The position numbers were made by a program, and so were the translations under genes. From an uncultured Bacilli bacterium (GTDB lineage: Bacteria; Bacillota_I; Bacilli_A; RF39; UBA660), in assembly GCA_934087515.1 (NCBI GenBank), contig CAKOIY010000009.1, positions 1 through 21,436 of the forward strand: DNA of 21,436 nt, written 5' to 3'. Shown here one piece after another: positions 21,402-21,436 of this stretch. Positions within the stretch are counted from its first letter, which is position 1, and every line of letters starts with the position of its first letter. The notes under the pieces were generated by a model. The model worked only from the letters and a program-made list of their open reading frames with translations. It did not search any database and was not told where the DNA came from.

Positions 21402-21436
21402 ATGAATAAAATAGCAATGTTAGATAGAAAAGTAAG
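21402..21436 (+). CDS. Start of an unidentified gene, cut by the window edge
   Basis: An ATG at 21402 follows AAGGAGGA at 21389-21396 with good spacing, and the frame stays open to the window end, reading MNKIAMLDRKV. Eleven residues are too few to name a family. Confidence 0.7.
   Translation, partial: MNKIAMLDRKV

Noticed and set aside
1..21436. Mycoplasma-type genetic code (TGA as Trp)
   Set aside because: TGA ends several genes at sensible points (4352, 13726, 18376) and Trp is encoded by TGG throughout.

Overview
The window comes from a very AT-rich, Gram-positive-type bacterium. The dcw-type cell-wall genes, a T-box riboswitch, a class B sortase with a sortable surface protein, AAAGGAGG-like ribosome binding sites, sigma-A-like promoters with 17-bp spacers and short hairpin-plus-T terminators all point to the Firmicutes/Bacilli. 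TGA is used as a stop codon (genes ending at 4352, 13726 and 18376), so this is the standard bacterial code and not the Mycoplasma code. An uncultured gut lineage such as the RF39-like Bacilli is a plausible inference from overall style; the sequence does not prove it. I see no tRNA, rRNA, CRISPR array or insertion sequence.

Region 1 (1-4352) is the tail of a division/cell-wall cluster: the 3' part of a PASTA-containing transpeptidase, mraY, a divergent MurF-like ligase, and an alpha/beta hydrolase 4 bases after it. Region 2 (4353-6140) has two single-gene units with near-consensus promoters: a protein built of twelve DUF4116-type repeats and a 114-residue unrecognised acidic protein ending at a good terminator. 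Region 3 (6182-9719) is an operon of a class B sortase and two FAD proteins (a BaiN/HI0933-like flavoprotein apparently starting at ATT, and a COG2509-type dehydrogenase). Region 4 (9720-11771) is a secreted, wall-anchored protein with a TPKTG sorting signal, tandem promoters and an inverted repeat centred on a -10 box; the nearby sortase is a candidate partner. Region 5 (11788-12981) is a minus-strand MFS-like transporter, convergent with the surface protein and separated from it by back-to-back terminators.

Region 6 (13016-13743) is a membrane-anchored protein of unknown function. Region 7 (13776-16460) is pyruvate phosphate dikinase. Region 8 (16566-18376) is a HerA/DUF87-type ATPase without a visible NurA partner. 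Region 9 (18373-20347) is argS, preceded by a complete T-box leader with a CGU arginine specifier; its terminator hairpin encloses the antiterminator instead of competing for its 3' half. Region 10 (20377-21436) is an unrecognised 278-residue protein, a terminator, and the first codons of another gene with a perfect 14-bp palindrome in its leader.

No single multi-gene defence or mobile system is evident. The strongest unusual signals are the nested T-box architecture, the ATT start (or frameshift) in the BaiN-like gene, the MurF-like ligase with an intact ATP site but rewritten substrate motifs, and the sortase lacking an obvious catalytic arginine next to a TPKTG substrate. Several longest-ORF starts fall inside promoters or Shine-Dalgarno sites and were moved to the ATG supported by an RBS. 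All function calls are from reading motifs by eye; no database search was possible.
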